A DNA stretch of 64,000 nt from positions 2,624,001 to 2,688,000 of the forward strand of contig NC_056416.1 of assembly GCF_905147365.1 (NCBI RefSeq). Direction: 5' to 3'. Of the stretch, positions 23,101-38,100 are shown in pieces. The notes beneath the pieces are model-generated. The model was not told the DNA's origin. It searched no databases and saw nothing but the letters and a program-made list of their open reading frames with translations. The translations under genes were made by a program, and so were the position numbers. This DNA is from Aricia agestis (lineage: Eukaryota > Arthropoda > Insecta > Lepidoptera > Lycaenidae). Position 1 is the stretch's first letter; each line of letters begins with the position of its first letter.

Positions 23101-26100
23101 CAGTGGGACAGCATAGGCTCTTAAAAAAAAAACATAACTGGTGTGGAAGAAACTTATATTTGTTATTCGAACAAAATGATTTATTTTTCTTCAAAGAGGT
23201 TAGTAAACACAAAATTAATATTAACCTTGTTTTTCCTCTCTAAAAAACTATTAGATAAAAATAAAGATGTATTTTTATCTAATAGTCCGACTGGACTAAA
23301 GACGAAATATTTTCTATTTTCTTCATTCCGCCTCTAAATTACGGCAATGAGTGACGTCCGCGGAATTTTATTCGAGACTACATGACGCCCGGAACTCCGT
23401 CGCGACAAAATTTGTTTATCGCGCGGGAACCGTAAATTTTTCCGGGATAAAAAGTATCCTATGTCCTCTCAGAGCAAAATCGGTTCAGCGGTTTCGGCGT
23501 GAACAGACAGTCGGACAGACACAGTTTCGCATTTATAGTATACGAGCTTTTGCCCGCGGCTTCGCTCGCGTTAAGAAGGATTATTATATACAAACTTTCA
23601 TCCCCTATTTTAACCCGTTGGAGTTGGAATTGATCAAAATCAAAATAAGTGATAATACTTTAGGGTGTGTACGTGTTCCTTGTAGAGAGTTCACTGTAAA
23701 AGTAGCAGCGCTGAAAGACCAAATTTTTTTTTCACTTTTGTATGGGAAAACTCGTGACGCTCGGGCCCTTGCCCATACAAAAGTGAAAAAAAATGTCGTC
23801 TTTCCGAGCTGCTGCTTTCACAGTGAACTCTCTACAAGGAACACGTACAGACCCTAAAGTATTATCACTTATTTTTGTTACACACTGTATAGAAGTATAT
23901 ATACAGTGTGTACCAAAAATAAGTGATAATATTTTAAGGTGTGTACGTGTTTCTTGTAGAGAGTTTACTGTGAAAGTAGCAGCTCTGAAAGACGAAAAAA
24001 TTTTTTCACTTTTGTATGGGCAAGGGCCCGAGCGTCACGAGTTTCCCCATACAAAAGTGAAAAAAAATTTTGGTCTTTCAGCGCTGCTACTTGTATGGGG
24101 AAACTCGTGACGCTCGGGCCCTTGCCCATAAAAAGTGAAAAATTTTTTTCGTCTTTCCGCGCTGCTACTTTCTCTCTACAAGGAACACGTACACACCATA
24201 AAGTATTTTCACTTATTTTTGTTACACACTGTATTATAGCAGTATCTTTAAACCACTAAACTTTTTTCAGATAGGAAAAAAGACGAAGTATTAAGTCAGA
24301 GCCTAAACTACAACCAAGCCTAAGATCAAAATCGCTTTAGAATTTCTTGGGTGACGATGTAACAAACATAATCATAAACCTTCGTATTTTTAATATACAA
24401 TAGTGCCATTATCCTCTTCTCTATCGTCATTCGTCAATCGTTAAATCTTATCTTATATCTTTAAACGAGCAATTCTTGTATATAAATATATAATTGGAAT
24501 CTCGGAATCGGCCCCAACGATTTTCATGAAATTTAGTACCTACCTATATAGGGGGTTTCGGGGGCGATAAATTGATCTAGCTAGGAATCATTTTTAGAAA
24601 ATATCATTTTATTCGTGTTTTATCGAATACCGAGCAAAGCTCGGTCAAATAGCTAGTTCTTATTTAAAACGAACTCATTCCAAATCGCTGCACAGAAAAT
24701 AGGAAAATCGTCAGAAAATATTCGTTATTGAATCTATCAGTCTCTTACTAGCTGTAACAACAAACAGCTAAAAATACTGTGTGTATACTGACCGAGCGTG
24801 GTTTATCCTATTACGCACATATTTATAATCCTAGGTTATACGGAAAATCGATAGGGAGCGGGGGATGTGTGTTGTGATCACCCTTTTGTATACGATGCCA
24901 TTATCTATACATCTATACATATAAATAAAATTGGAGTGTCTGTTTGTAATATTGAAAGAACCTTTTTTTACTACATGCATATGAATGTTCATACGGTACA
25001 TATACCCAAATAGCAATTTTTACAATTTTTGTCTGCCTGTATGTCTGTCTGTTTGTTCCGGCTAATCTCTGAAACGGCTGGACCGATTTTGACGGGACTT
25101 TTTTTGGCAGATAGCTGATGTAATAAGGAGTAACTTAGGCTACTTTTTAACCGACTTCCAAAAAGGAGGAGGATATTTTTTACTTTTTTTATGTTTTACC
25201 TATATTTTACTCCGCCGTTTGTGGACCGTGTGTGGTGGAAAATTATTTTGTTGGTGCATAAGATTTGGTCCATTTTGTTGACGCGGACGAAGTTGCGGGT
25301 AACAGCTAGTCTATCTATATAATAAGAGTCGGTTTTGGTAGTGGTGCTTTGCATGGATTTGGGCGGCTATACTTTAGCTTACTAAAGCAGAAAGGGACAC
25401 TGAAAGGCTTTAGAGCTGAGGCAATATAATATTTTAAGTTTCAAATTGACGTGGATATTGCATTTTTATTAAAGATTGCGTCGCAAACTTGGATAAATAT
25501 TTTTTCTGTTGAATATAGGAAGGCCAAGGGTACGGCTTATCCTAAAAAAACAAACCTACCTATGTATATTTTGTGATATGGAAATATGTAATTTTTTTTT
25601 TTCATTCTTATATTGTGGAAGAATTCGTATTTTGTCCCTTCATATGGATCGTTTGGCATGAGTTCACTCTGATATGTTGTTGGAGCTATGTGCCAAAGAA
25701 AATAAGACCGATTGTGACATTTACCCATCTCCGCCAAAAGTAGGGCTATGTTTTTCGTATGCATGTTTGTATATATTTTCTTGGCACTCTCTAGAGCAGG
25801 GGTTCCCAAACTTATTTTGTCTACCAGTTACCACCCACTTTGAGAAAAAAAAAAATTTTTGGCGCCCCCTTTCTTTCATCTACTTTTAAATTAGAGCCTC
25901 TTCACAACGCCCCCATTTTTTTTCTGGATCCAATACCGCCCCCCTCTGGCCTTTGGAAAAGGCTACTCTAGAGCCTAAACTTACTGCGTTCGAACTTGAG
26001 ATAGTTGAGAGGTATCTTTAGATACGTCGTGAGAGAGACAATATAGTTAAAATGAAATAAGATGGCATCAGCGCGCCATTTCTAGTCTAGGAGCGATTAG

Positions 26101-29100
26101 TAAAATGCTCGCACTTCATTTTTTAGCTTTAACAAAAATACTTTTAAAAAGACACAGACTATTAAAGATTTATCGGAAAAGTTCTACAAGCCCTACGAAG
26201 GGATGCCTAAACATTAGGTATACATAACCATTCATAGACAAGTGGTATGATAGCGAGGGACACGGTCAGGTCACGTACAAAGGCACTCCGGTTATGAAGG
26301 GCCCGGAACAAAAGGAGGGTCGGTATCGATCCCCGGGGTAAGCCCGATCGCCCGAGGTGCCACTTGTAATTAGCTGAGCTAGCGCAATGTAGGTTTGTAC
26401 TCAGAGGTTTTACTGTTAGGGCGTAATTTTTTGCTCGGAGCGCAGGAACGCTGCATTTTTTTCGCAGAACAAGTTTTTTTCGTGCATAATTTTTACAAAT
26501 GTACAGTTTTGACGCTCAAAGCAAAGGTTTTGCTCGCAGCGCATAGTTTTTTCATCCAGCACGTAGGTTTTACTCGCTGTAAGTCACTTTGCATAGTTTT
26601 TACTCGCAGCACAATGTGTGTAGTCTGTACCATCTAGAGGGAGCACAGTTCAGTTAAGAAATTGACCAGGAACTGAGTTGACGAGAAATTGCTATCAAAA
26701 AGCTAGCCGTTTCCAATCAGCACTGGAGTTTTGAAAAGCTTTCATTAACTTCATAATAACTAGTAGCCTAGTAGGTACGATCTTTGAATCAAAATCAAAG
26801 TAACATTTTAGACTGATACATTAAGCTCTGATTTCCACATTAACAGAGTTTCCATGAGACACTTCGTAAATCAATTAGCACGCGATCATAATATGAAAAT
26901 ACTCATAAGCATACCCAAGGGCCAGCGATAGCAATTTCGTCATTTTATAAAAGCTGAAAGTTTTCCTGTTTGTGACCCCTATAGAGGTACGAACCCAGCA
27001 ACTATGGAGTTTCGGTTGCGGTTACTTTAGGAAGTATCCAGTTCTGAAGGTCTACCTAACCTCCGATAAAGCTTTTTTTTTCTTATTTTCTACGAGAAAA
27101 CTGTAGGAATCTCGTCCTTCATTGCAGCACAATAATTTTGACAGTTGCTTCCCACTACTAGACGCCCCTAAAGTATTTATTTAGTATTTATTATATATTT
27201 ATTGTATATTAGACTGAGCTGTTGATCTGGCAGTGGGAAACAAATGTCATTAAGTATAGCAACTTTTATAAAATTACGAAAATCTGGCTATCGCTGGCTC
27301 TTGGGTTAAATATTATAACTATAGGAGTGTCAAACCGCGCCTATGTTGTACATAATTTCCTTGTTTTGATTTCATTTACCTAATGAACCTTTCTAATTAA
27401 GGAAGCCTGAATTTCACCGTTTAAGGTAACCGAAGCTTATTTTGTGTTATGGCATTTACCTAACCCACCCAATTAAGTTTTATCACAGAATACATAATTA
27501 GTACCTTACGGTTTTATGGTATATTTTGTATGACTTTGATTAAAAATGTTATACCTACTTACCTACTTTTAAACTGACATCCAAAAATGAGGAGGTTATA
27601 TGTTCGGCTGTGGATATTTTTTACTTATAACGATTACCAAATGAAAAAAATGAAGGTATTAAAAGATAAAAAGTTGGAATTTAGAATCACCTAAGAAAGA
27701 AATATGTAAGTATGACATAATATATACTATTAAGTATGTAAAAATTTCTTGTGTGCAATGTAAAATAAAAAAATAGGAAATATATGCGTGCGTCATGCTA
27801 AAACCTACCCCTACACGCTACCCCTTATGAAAATCCGTGTAAATATTTACATTTTTAATGTCTTTCCTTTGCGATTCAGTTCCCTTTGGCCCTTTCACCC
27901 TCGGTTACTCGTATAGTATGTTCGCGTTGGGATGGCAAATGTCGAAAAAGAAATTGACCGATCAACAAGCCACGATACCCAATCGATACATCCCAATAAT
28001 GTAGTCCACACTATATACAGTGTGTTAGTGTAAACATCGTTATCCTTGAAATCATCAAATGAGCCCGTCAAAATGAACAACTTTTTCTATGAGAACAACT
28101 CAAAAAAAAACGCCGTCTTCATACCCATACGGTTGCCGGATCGGCAATATGTGCCTACGGGTATGAAGACGGATTTTTTGAGTTCTCAGCATTATTCTCA
28201 TAGAAAAAGTTATTCATTTTGACTGGCTCATTTGATGGTTTCAAGGATAACGGTGTTTACACTAACATCTTGTATAGGAATGTGACAAAACTGAGTGATA
28301 GTACTTTAGGTTGTGTAATATGTATGTCACCTATAATATATTTATAGAGCTTAATACTATGAAAGTAAAAGCGTTGAAGGAGTAACATAATATATTTTAC
28401 TTTTTAAATGGGAAAGATTATGACGCTGGGGCGCTTGCCCTGGATATAAATCACAAAAAAAATTCTCTTTCAGCGCTGCAACATACTATATTATATTACA
28501 GTGAACTCTATAGGTACATGCGACATACACACAAAGTATTGTCGCTTCATTTTGTTTTGTCTTTGTCTGATACGTTAGTAAATTGCCTCGAGATATATGG
28601 TATAACTGTCAATTAATTATTATAATAGTCTGCTAAATGACGCCCGCAAGACGCAACTCCGTTGCGTCAAAATTCGTTTATAGCGAGAACCGTACAATTT
28701 TCAGAGATAAAAAGTAGCATAATAATATGTCCTTTCCCGGGACTCTAAGTATCTCAAGTATCTCCATACCAAATTTCAGCAGTCGGCTCAGCGGTTTGGG
28801 CGTGAGGAGGTAACAGACAGACAGACAAACTTTCGCATTTGTCATATTAGTATGGATAACATCTGTGTACATGTGGATGTTATTGTTAGTAAGAGGATTT
28901 TTTTCACCGTGTTATAAAATATTCAACTCGCTACGTGCGAGTTTTCTGGCCAATTTACCAGCTTTGATGTTGTACTTCATGCGGTCACGCCTAGTTAGAA
29001 CTGAATGCGGAATGAGAAACTAAAATAAAACTGTTGATATGAAAAATGCAATCTAGTTGAAAAGAAGGAAAGTAAGTACATGAGTGAGAAGTAGGTTAAA

Positions 29101-32100
29101 ACAATTTAAAAATTGACGTTTATTTGCATAAAATATGAAGGGAGGAGCGGGAAAATGATTTGAAATCAAAAGAATGTGGATTTTATGCATAGCCAAATAT
29201 ATTAGTCAAATGATAAAGTAGTTTATGTTACAAGGCAAGGGTTGTTCAATTTGGGGAAAAACGAGAAATTGTCCTTATGATATAAAATTTTAGTTATCAA
29301 CTTTATCAACTCATGTCTTCAATAACGTTGAAACATGTTAGAAATAGAATAGAATTAAAATGATATTCACGAATGTCTAGAATGTACGGCCTCAATGGTG
29401 ACAAATAAAAACTTGAGAGGTGTCAAGGGACACCCGAATGGAACGAAGTTATTTCTTATGTTAAAAAAACCTGTACATACGTCATAATATATAATAAGTA
29501 CACCCAAGAAATTATTTAAAAAACGCCATCTACTGACGCTCAGGAATACTAACAAAGCGTCGCTGTTTGTTCTCAAAAAACGCCATCTAGTTGACGCACA
29601 GGAATACTATCAACGCCCTCTGCCCCTAGCATGCAGGTACTAATAAAAAGGTACCGTTACAACTTTTTCAGTCTAGCCCAAGGCGCAACGCGCGATAACG
29701 AACTACGTTCCAAAAACTTCGAGCACAAGCTAATAAATAATGTCAGAGAAAATAGAATGTAGCTTTTCCTTAGATATATTATTTTCGAACATTATGTTGA
29801 CAAAGGAAAAGGCATACGGAAAATGGGTTGTTTTCCGGACGCTAGAATCCTCGTCGGCTTTTCTTTCGTTCATTTCCATGAGAATGTAATAAATATTACA
29901 ACAGATAAATTATATTAGTCCAAGAATATTACTGTATACCTTTTCTAATTGACTTTTTTATTTAATTAAAAAGGTCTTACACCAAAAACCTTTTTGGCAA
30001 TTTCTTAACAGTTTTAACAATATTTCCTTGGGTGAAATTTTGTAAGGAAAACTTTGGAAGTGTGACACAATGGCAACCACAACACTGTAAAAGCTATTGA
30101 AATATCGCATACTTCTAGACTTAAACGATTGACTTTCTAAAGACCACACAGATAATATGATAAAAGTTACATAACTAGAAAAGCTGCCAAACCATTTTTC
30201 GTAATTGCGGATGCATCAATATCATAGCTTAGAAATTGCCAATCGGCTATTACATTTGTCATGGCCTTTTAAAATAGGGCATTAGACTCAAATGCTTGTA
30301 AATTAGTGTTTGATTGGGTGCGGTTTACTATTAATAATTGTAGAAAATTCAAATATTTTATATTGATCGTGTTATTATTAACATGAAAGATTTAGTAAAA
30401 AGAAAATCTATTTTCAGTTGGGTTTAATTTAAACGTTTTAATTGAATAAAAATCGTAGACATTATGCATATTGCATAATACTGAAAAAGTCTTCTTAAAT
30501 CTTGCAAAATATCGACGCTCAAAATGTGTCGCGTCGCGAATTGCGAATAATGGCTAGAGAATACAAGAGCGACGAGGGTGTCGTTGGGGTCCGGAAAGCT
30601 CTGTTTGCGCAGGGTGCGCGCGGCTGCGTACATCCTGTTGTGTCGGCAGTAGCGCCGCCGGCCCGCTCCCGGCCGCTACCATGTAGCTCGCCCCACGATG
30701 TCCGCCACCTAGTCTTCCAGCGGCCAGCCGCACTAGTTTTAAGAAACGAAGTCTTCCATTAGGTTAAGTTTAGATAAGATGCACCGTGGTAGAGCGGCGC
30801 GCCGCGAGAACGATAGGGTCGTGTTCGAACGCCTCTGGCGGGGCTCCTTCCAAACGGTGGTGGGGCAGCGACAACCCCGAGCCTCCTCCCACGATCCGAT
30901 CATGCAGCCCACGGTGGCGGACGCATTAGAGCCGGCCCTCAGGACTCTCCTGTCCGGGCTCCGCGGCTGCTGCTGCAGGTGCAGCTGCGCCCAGAGGCAG
31001 CACGATAACGATTTGCAGGTCTGTCTCCCCGACGATCGGAGGAAAGCGATGCGGTCCGTGATCAGGTGCGAGTTCGTTATCTACTCTATGACGCTAGCCG
31101 TAACTTTTCCTAATCAAACACCATGTTGACTCCGATTGGTCGATAATCGATTTTACGTGCGGAGGTAACGCCGATTTACCGTTTACAGTATGGTTTTAAT
31201 TGCTTTCGTTTCTTTATTGCTGTGAACATAAAAATTAATTTGGAATTTCCCTATTTTTAGCGCACTTAAGTGCTTAACAGGTAAATATGAGCCGTGTATT
31301 GTTTTGGGCTTAGTTGAGCTTTGAACGATCGTATTTTGACCACCTTAGTTGACTTAGTTCCGTCTCAATTCGTTGTTTTGTCCTTTACCTTTAGTAAAAC
31401 CTTAAATTAAAGTGTAAATTGACGTTGCAGCGTACGTGAAACGCACGCAGTGGCCGAAGCTCAGCAGGAGAAGAATGCGAGGCTTAGAGACGCTTTCGGG
31501 ATATCCCCGAGATTCGTGGAGGGGACCAGCTTGGACCCCGAGCGAAGAGCCAGGGAGGAGGCGCAACGATATCCGTTAGTGAGGACGCCCAGCCATGAGC
31601 GGGAGGAACGGGAAACGCATGTCGCCAAGAAGAAGAAGAAGCGAAGGTAACTGACACCTGTCAAACCGACAGTTGTTTTTTTTCAATGTCATAAGGCTTT
31701 GACTGTGCTATAATTGAGGCTTAACATTTGATCCAATATTTGTATATTTTATTTCCAGCTCTATTGTAATATTGCTGAGTTCTACTTTTTAATAATAATA
31801 AATTCATTTATTTTTCGTAAAAACGTTTGCATACTCTTGAATCGTCAATACTAGAACAAAGAATATAATCTTTTATAATAATGTAATTCCTTTTTTCAGT
31901 GCTTCTCCAGAAGCAAAGAAATCAAAGAAGAAAAAGTCTAAGAAGAATAAGAAAGAGAAGTAAGTTTTAATTTAATAATTAGTTTTAAATTTAGGTTCCC
32001 GAGTTAGAAGAAAAGTAAGTGGTAAAATTAGAATTATGTCTATTAATATTTTAGTTACTTATTACTTTTAGAGATTTTTTCATAAATTTTCTTTTTTAAA

Positions 32101-35100
32101 TAGAATGCTGACTCTACAATTATCCAAAAGGCAAGTATAAAAAATATATTGAATATCTTGGTTATTAAAAATAATACATCCAAATATTTAATTCACCCTG
32201 TTGAACATTTCAGTCAAAGAAAAATTTTATGGAGTTACCTACATAGGTATGCATGCTTAGTGTTATTTTTTTCTGTCTCTTCAGTAATCAGTATATTATA
32301 AACATTCTGGGTCTTATTAATAAAAACATTTACTTCACACCTAATATTTTATGTTGCTCTTTGTTTTATACATTGGAAAAACAATTAGACAGACAATACA
32401 GCCATAATATGGATATAATTTAAGCATGGAGTAAGTATTTTTTTTAAATAGGGTCGTCTTGTACTCTTTATATTATATAACCTCTTTAGTTGAAATAGTT
32501 TAGTTGAAATAATATTTGGCCCACTTTGTCTAAAGCGACCAATAACAAGAGTGTACAATGTCACATTGAAATTTTTATTTGAACAAGTGGTCTTACTTCT
32601 GAAGTAATTCTAACTAAAAGGAGAAGTTTGTAGCTAACAAATGTGGTGTTTAGTTTAAACAAGTTTCAGATATTGATGCAAATTAGGCGTTATTTTCTTT
32701 TAATACACTTATCCAAATTAGTAAGGAGTAATAAGATGTATTTTAAAATGCGTGTGATAAACTTGGACAAAACCAATGTTTGGTCCTTGTTTATCAAAAG
32801 CATAACATATCCATTGTATTATTATGTCTATTTGCATTAGTCAGGGTATAAAACTCTATGGGCATCCTGCTAAGTTCTGGATAGGCTATCCACAACTTTG
32901 ACAGAGTATGGAATATCTATTATATAAGTTGTGGGTAACCTATACTTCTATTATTATCAGTAAGTGGTGAAACCCTAAGAGATGTATCATCATATTATTT
33001 CTATTCAAAGTCGGGTCAACTTACAGCTATATATGTCTATTCCAGGCAGGAATCCAGCAAGAAGAAGAAGAAGCGCTCAAGGTCACCCAACACGGAGAGT
33101 TCCAGCAGCTCTGAAGACAGCGATTCCGGCAGCTCGGACGATGAGAAGGCTAAGAAGAAGAAAAAGGTAAATAATCCTCATGCCTTCTCGCTCTAACACC
33201 TCGGTTATGTATGGGTTTGGGTTTCAAAGATTAGGTTTGAATGCAACCACCTCTAAAGGTAAAACACACTAGACGGGCGTGCCTTTTACCCAGGGGCAAG
33301 CCTTGCACGCGCATGTCCGTCAGGCTTCGGTGAAGGCATTTTTTTAAAATCCTGCTGCCCCTCTCGTTCGTAAATATAAAAGAGAAGGCATTATGTTTTT
33401 AAACAATGAGAATTATCCCAGTCTGGTAGTCCCATAAATGAATAAAAATGTGACAAAATTAGGTAAAACAATCAGAAATACATAGTGATTAATTGACATA
33501 TTTGTTGGTTAAAGATTTCAATAACTTCCATTAAACGCGTTATCTTGGAATCTTATCTATATTTTAAGCAAAGAAAAGGTGTCTAATGCAACCAAACCTA
33601 ATCTTTGATGGGCGATGGGTGGTGTTGGGTTTTGTTTATGTCATTCGTTTAGTTTGGGAAGTCACAGTGAGACCGAGCGAGGCGACATGGTGGAACTAGC
33701 GACGTAGCACACCGCTTCCTTATTATTTTGTTTGATGATTCTCTACACATGGCGCCACACAGGAAGTTCGGACCGACGTTCCGATCTGATGTGATCGATG
33801 CGCGGAATTGGCAGGTCAACGCATTTACTATAGTTATAAGGTACAAGTTGGTAAAGAGTTGAGGTTTTAGCAAACTAAATTCAAGGTCAAAATTGCAGGT
33901 TTCTAAGAAAGTCTACGAAATTGGCTCTGTAGTTAGCGAAATGATTCTATCAGCTACATAAAGCTAGCAAAGGAACTTTAAATAATTTCATAAAAACTAG
34001 AAACAGGTGAGACATGAGACATATTTTATTGAAAGTTAAGGTTCTCTACCAACTTGTAATTTTTACCATGTGCTCGGTTAATTGTATTACGTTGATAGTC
34101 TTAAAAAAGTTGCAGTCCAAATCGCACCAGTTGCGGTTCGGAACGCAGTCTGACGCGCGGTCCGAACTTCACGTGTGCCGGCGCTCCCGGCCGTCACACC
34201 TTTGCCTACTGACATGTCCCCGACTTGATACATAGTAGATTTCATTTTTATTTCCGCCACATCTCATACGTTCCCCCGCTTAAAGGTTTTATTGCTTAAA
34301 CGATTTCGATTGTGTTCGATCAAATTTAACGTATCATGAACCAGTCTTAAATGTGATTTTTGTCCTATGTTTTATTATTTTTCTGTAAATACAAGAAAAT
34401 AGACAGTAAAAATTATCTGTTTAACTGTGCATCATTTCATAGGATAGCCATCTATATCTGAAGAAATAACGTGTACTGTAAGTATATCACAAAACAATAA
34501 CACTCGTAAGACACTGTTAGGTCAGACTAAACGTGAATTTGCCAAAGTATTTTGTGACTAACGTCATCCGACATTGTGGAAACGGTTAGGGGTTTAATTT
34601 GTGCACAGTTTAAATGCATGGTGTTTAGTAGTCCTCTAAGATGGTGGTATGGCTAACTCGCGTGAGATGCAGGGATGCGCTTAAATCCGTGGACTAAAGA
34701 CTGTGAGCATCTGAGTTATAGATCTTATAAATAATCTGAGTCTAATTTTTCCTCGTAATGTTTTATTTCATCTGTATCCCAATTCTACTATCTTAATGCA
34801 GCTTTAATGTAGCTCCGTGCGATCGTTTCAAACGAACTACAAAATGTTATTCTCATGAAATGACAAACCAATGTATGTAAGTCGGTGTAATCAGAATATA
34901 ATTTTGTTATTTTGATTACTATATCAAACAAGCAACGAAACTGCATTAATATTGCTTAAAAAGTATTGATTTATTTTTAATCCCACATAAAATTATCTTT
35001 GCTGCTCAGAGTCTTTAAAAAAAGTAAATATTGGCTATGGTATGGTTGGTATGGCTCAACCGGATTTAAGCGCGATTCTGTGAAATCGATTTAAGGCGTC

Positions 35101-38100
35101 TTTGCTGTGTATAATGTAACTAATCCATAACATTCTCCCTCTTCTCATTGACTCAAAACTATTTAAGGATCCACGACATGTATAAACGGTTCCCACCGTT
35201 TGTTACATAAGGTACGTCCCCTTGTATTTGACTATGTTTTGTGTTATTTATTTATCTATATAAAGATAGCAAGTTTCAATAGCGTTTGGCAAAATCAATT
35301 ACAAAAAAATTGGCATATTATTTACTACTTTTGTAAAGATGATTAGAAACAAAAAATGATAATAACAAAAAATAAACTAGAAATGAAACGAATCTTTGAA
35401 ACTGAGCCTATTGAACTAAAATAGTTTGAATTCAATAGCATCAACGTAAGTTTTGTGTTTAAAAAATGCTATTATAAATCATACGTAAAGTAAATTATGA
35501 TCTCATAGTTTTCCATTTTAATAATTTTTCTTCCTAAATATCTTTACATAAGCAGTAAATCACATGCTCAAAGTTTCTGTAATTGATTTTACCAAACGTT
35601 ATAAACGATGCTAACATTTGTGCTACTAATTGAGTTACGATCAGGATTTTAAGACATTTCTGCGCTAGTGCCATCAATATAATACCAAGATCTTTATTTT
35701 ATTTGATAGTTTTTTATTGCGTAGGTATTTAAGTCATGAGGATGTTATGGATAATATTAGAGTACATACAATATGTATTTGTCAGAAAGTTTTATTCAAA
35801 TAAATATATTGCTTTCGTGACTAGCTTATTATATTTAAAGTATTTTAACGCCTAACGTAACGTAAAAGATTCCTGTTAGTATTGCATGCATACTAATTTA
35901 ATAATTCAATTTTGTTTATTTTTAATGTTTATTTGTACCGAAATACTTTAGTCACTTCGACTGAGGGATTTCTCTGAACGGTTAAGATTTCTTTTAATTT
36001 ATTTGCCGTTACCACTAGTCTTATTGTATTGGCACTGGTGTTCTGTAAACTTGTTTTACTTGGATAATAACATTGAAATATTTTTATACAGAAAAAATCA
36101 AGAAGCCGACGACATACAAGCAGCCAGCCATCAAGTCGGGAGAGGTAAGATAAATAAATGATTCTAAATACTTGAACAAGTTAATAAAAATGAAAAAATT
36201 GGAACGAAGAATTAAAACTATATCTATTACTTTACAGCTCTCCAGTAAACAGAAATAAAACCAAACAAACACAGCATCGTCCCGAAGTAACTATTGATGA
36301 AGACCCGAAAAGGAATAAAGATAAGGACACCAGGAATAGAAGACAGGAAGAAGATGCTAGAAATTCACATCTCGGAACAGACAGAAGGCGAGATGATCGT
36401 AGTCGCTCCGTAGATAGAAGATCCCTGAGCTACAGACGAAGAGACGACAGGAGGTCACCAGAATATAAACAGAAATCATACGTAACTAAAGTCGATAAAA
36501 GAAGGGACTCCCCTAGAGACGAAGAGAATGCTGCTAAACGGTCAAAACGAGACCGCCATCGGTCCGTATCCGAATCCTCAGAAGAACCCCCGAGGAAATC
36601 TGACAAAAAAGATAAAACCTCCAAAAGACCAGCTAGCTTATCGCCCCCACCTGAAAAACGAAGACGCAGGAGTCCGACACCTCAAGACACTAGAAAGAAA
36701 GATAGCTACTACAACAGAAGAGATGCTTCGGAAGAACGAGGCCGACAAAAGAGAAGAACTCATAGATCAAGAAGCGCATCACCAAATATCAGAAACAGAC
36801 GCGATGACGATAGAAGAGACTACGATAAATATAGTCAGAGAAACAGCTCAAGCAACGATCGGTACAGAGACAGCAGGCGCAGAGACCAAGAGGATAAACG
36901 TAGAAGAAATAGGAGCTCCTCGCATGAGAGACGAGATACTTCTCCTGAACGACGAGATAGGTCCCCAGCATCTAAATACAAGAAAACACACGCGCGTCAG
37001 GAGCCCGAAAGATACTATAAAAACACAAAAATGCCCCAAAGATCTTCCTCGTCTGAACCCGAATCTGACTCACAGGCAAAACGCAAAGATACCAAAAGCA
37101 AAACAAAACCCAATAAGGAGTCACCGATAAAAGAAAAACGGAAACGTAGCCCAGAAGTTGTAGAAACTAGAAATCATCATGATAGCAGGAGCGATAAAAG
37201 TAAAATTACTCAAAAACCTATAGAAGACAAACGTGAATCTAGTCGATCGAGGCGCAAATCGCAGACTCCCGAAAGGTTTAGGCGCAGATCGCGCGATAGA
37301 TCCAAATCTTCTAGTCCCGAGAGAACTTCAAGAAGAGACAAACAAAAGAGCGTATCTCCAAAAATCAAGAAGAAACCCGAGCGAAGAACGTCCTCACCGA
37401 AAGCGTCCAGACACGATAAAGATCGCACCGACCATAGAGAATCTCATAAAGACAGATCGAGGTCCCGATCCAACCGCCGCAGCCGCAGCACCTCTAGCCT
37501 AAGCTACTCCCCCGCTAGACGAAGCCCCGAAAGATACAAAGATATCATAGAAAAGTTACCAGAAAAAGACAAGCGAAAATATATCAAGTCGCCGTCGGAT
37601 CTGAATCCCAAAAAGAAAAAAACCAAGGAGTTGATGGAAAACTACAAACCGAAGACGGTCTGCATGAGAAGTTCGTCCAGCGAAAACGACGATTCCGAAG
37701 ACGAGACGGAATTTCTCAGATTGGACGAACGCAATCGTCAAGAGAAACTAGATATCAAATATCTGACGAAACTCAGAGAGGAGATGACACAAATAGCGAA
37801 GAACGAGGCAGCAGAGAAAGAGACGAACGGACCGTCCACGTCGAGCGCGGCGAAAGAGAAAGAAAAAGAAAGCCCGAAGAAAGATAGCAAAGTTAAAGAC
37901 AGTCCCATAGTGATCAACGACAAGTCCAAATCTCCCGTTCAGATAAGTCAAAAACTGGAGTCGCCAAAGAAAAGTCCGGTAAATGTGGAGAGCTCGCCGG
38001 AAGTGAAGAAGCGTGCACGCAGCGGTTCGCGCCGCAGTTGGTCGCGGTCGTCGTCGCGACGGTCGCGGTCGCGCAGCAAGACGCGTGGCAAGTCGCGCAG

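Noticed and set aside
23351..23857. 168-codon plus-strand frame
   Set aside because: It runs across two unrelated repeats (a dispersed repeat and a mariner-like MITE), so it cannot be one gene.
30780..30850. possible tRNA gene (A-box TGGTAGAGCGG and TTCGAAC)
   Set aside because: The ends do not pair as an acceptor stem and no anticodon arm could be drawn by eye.
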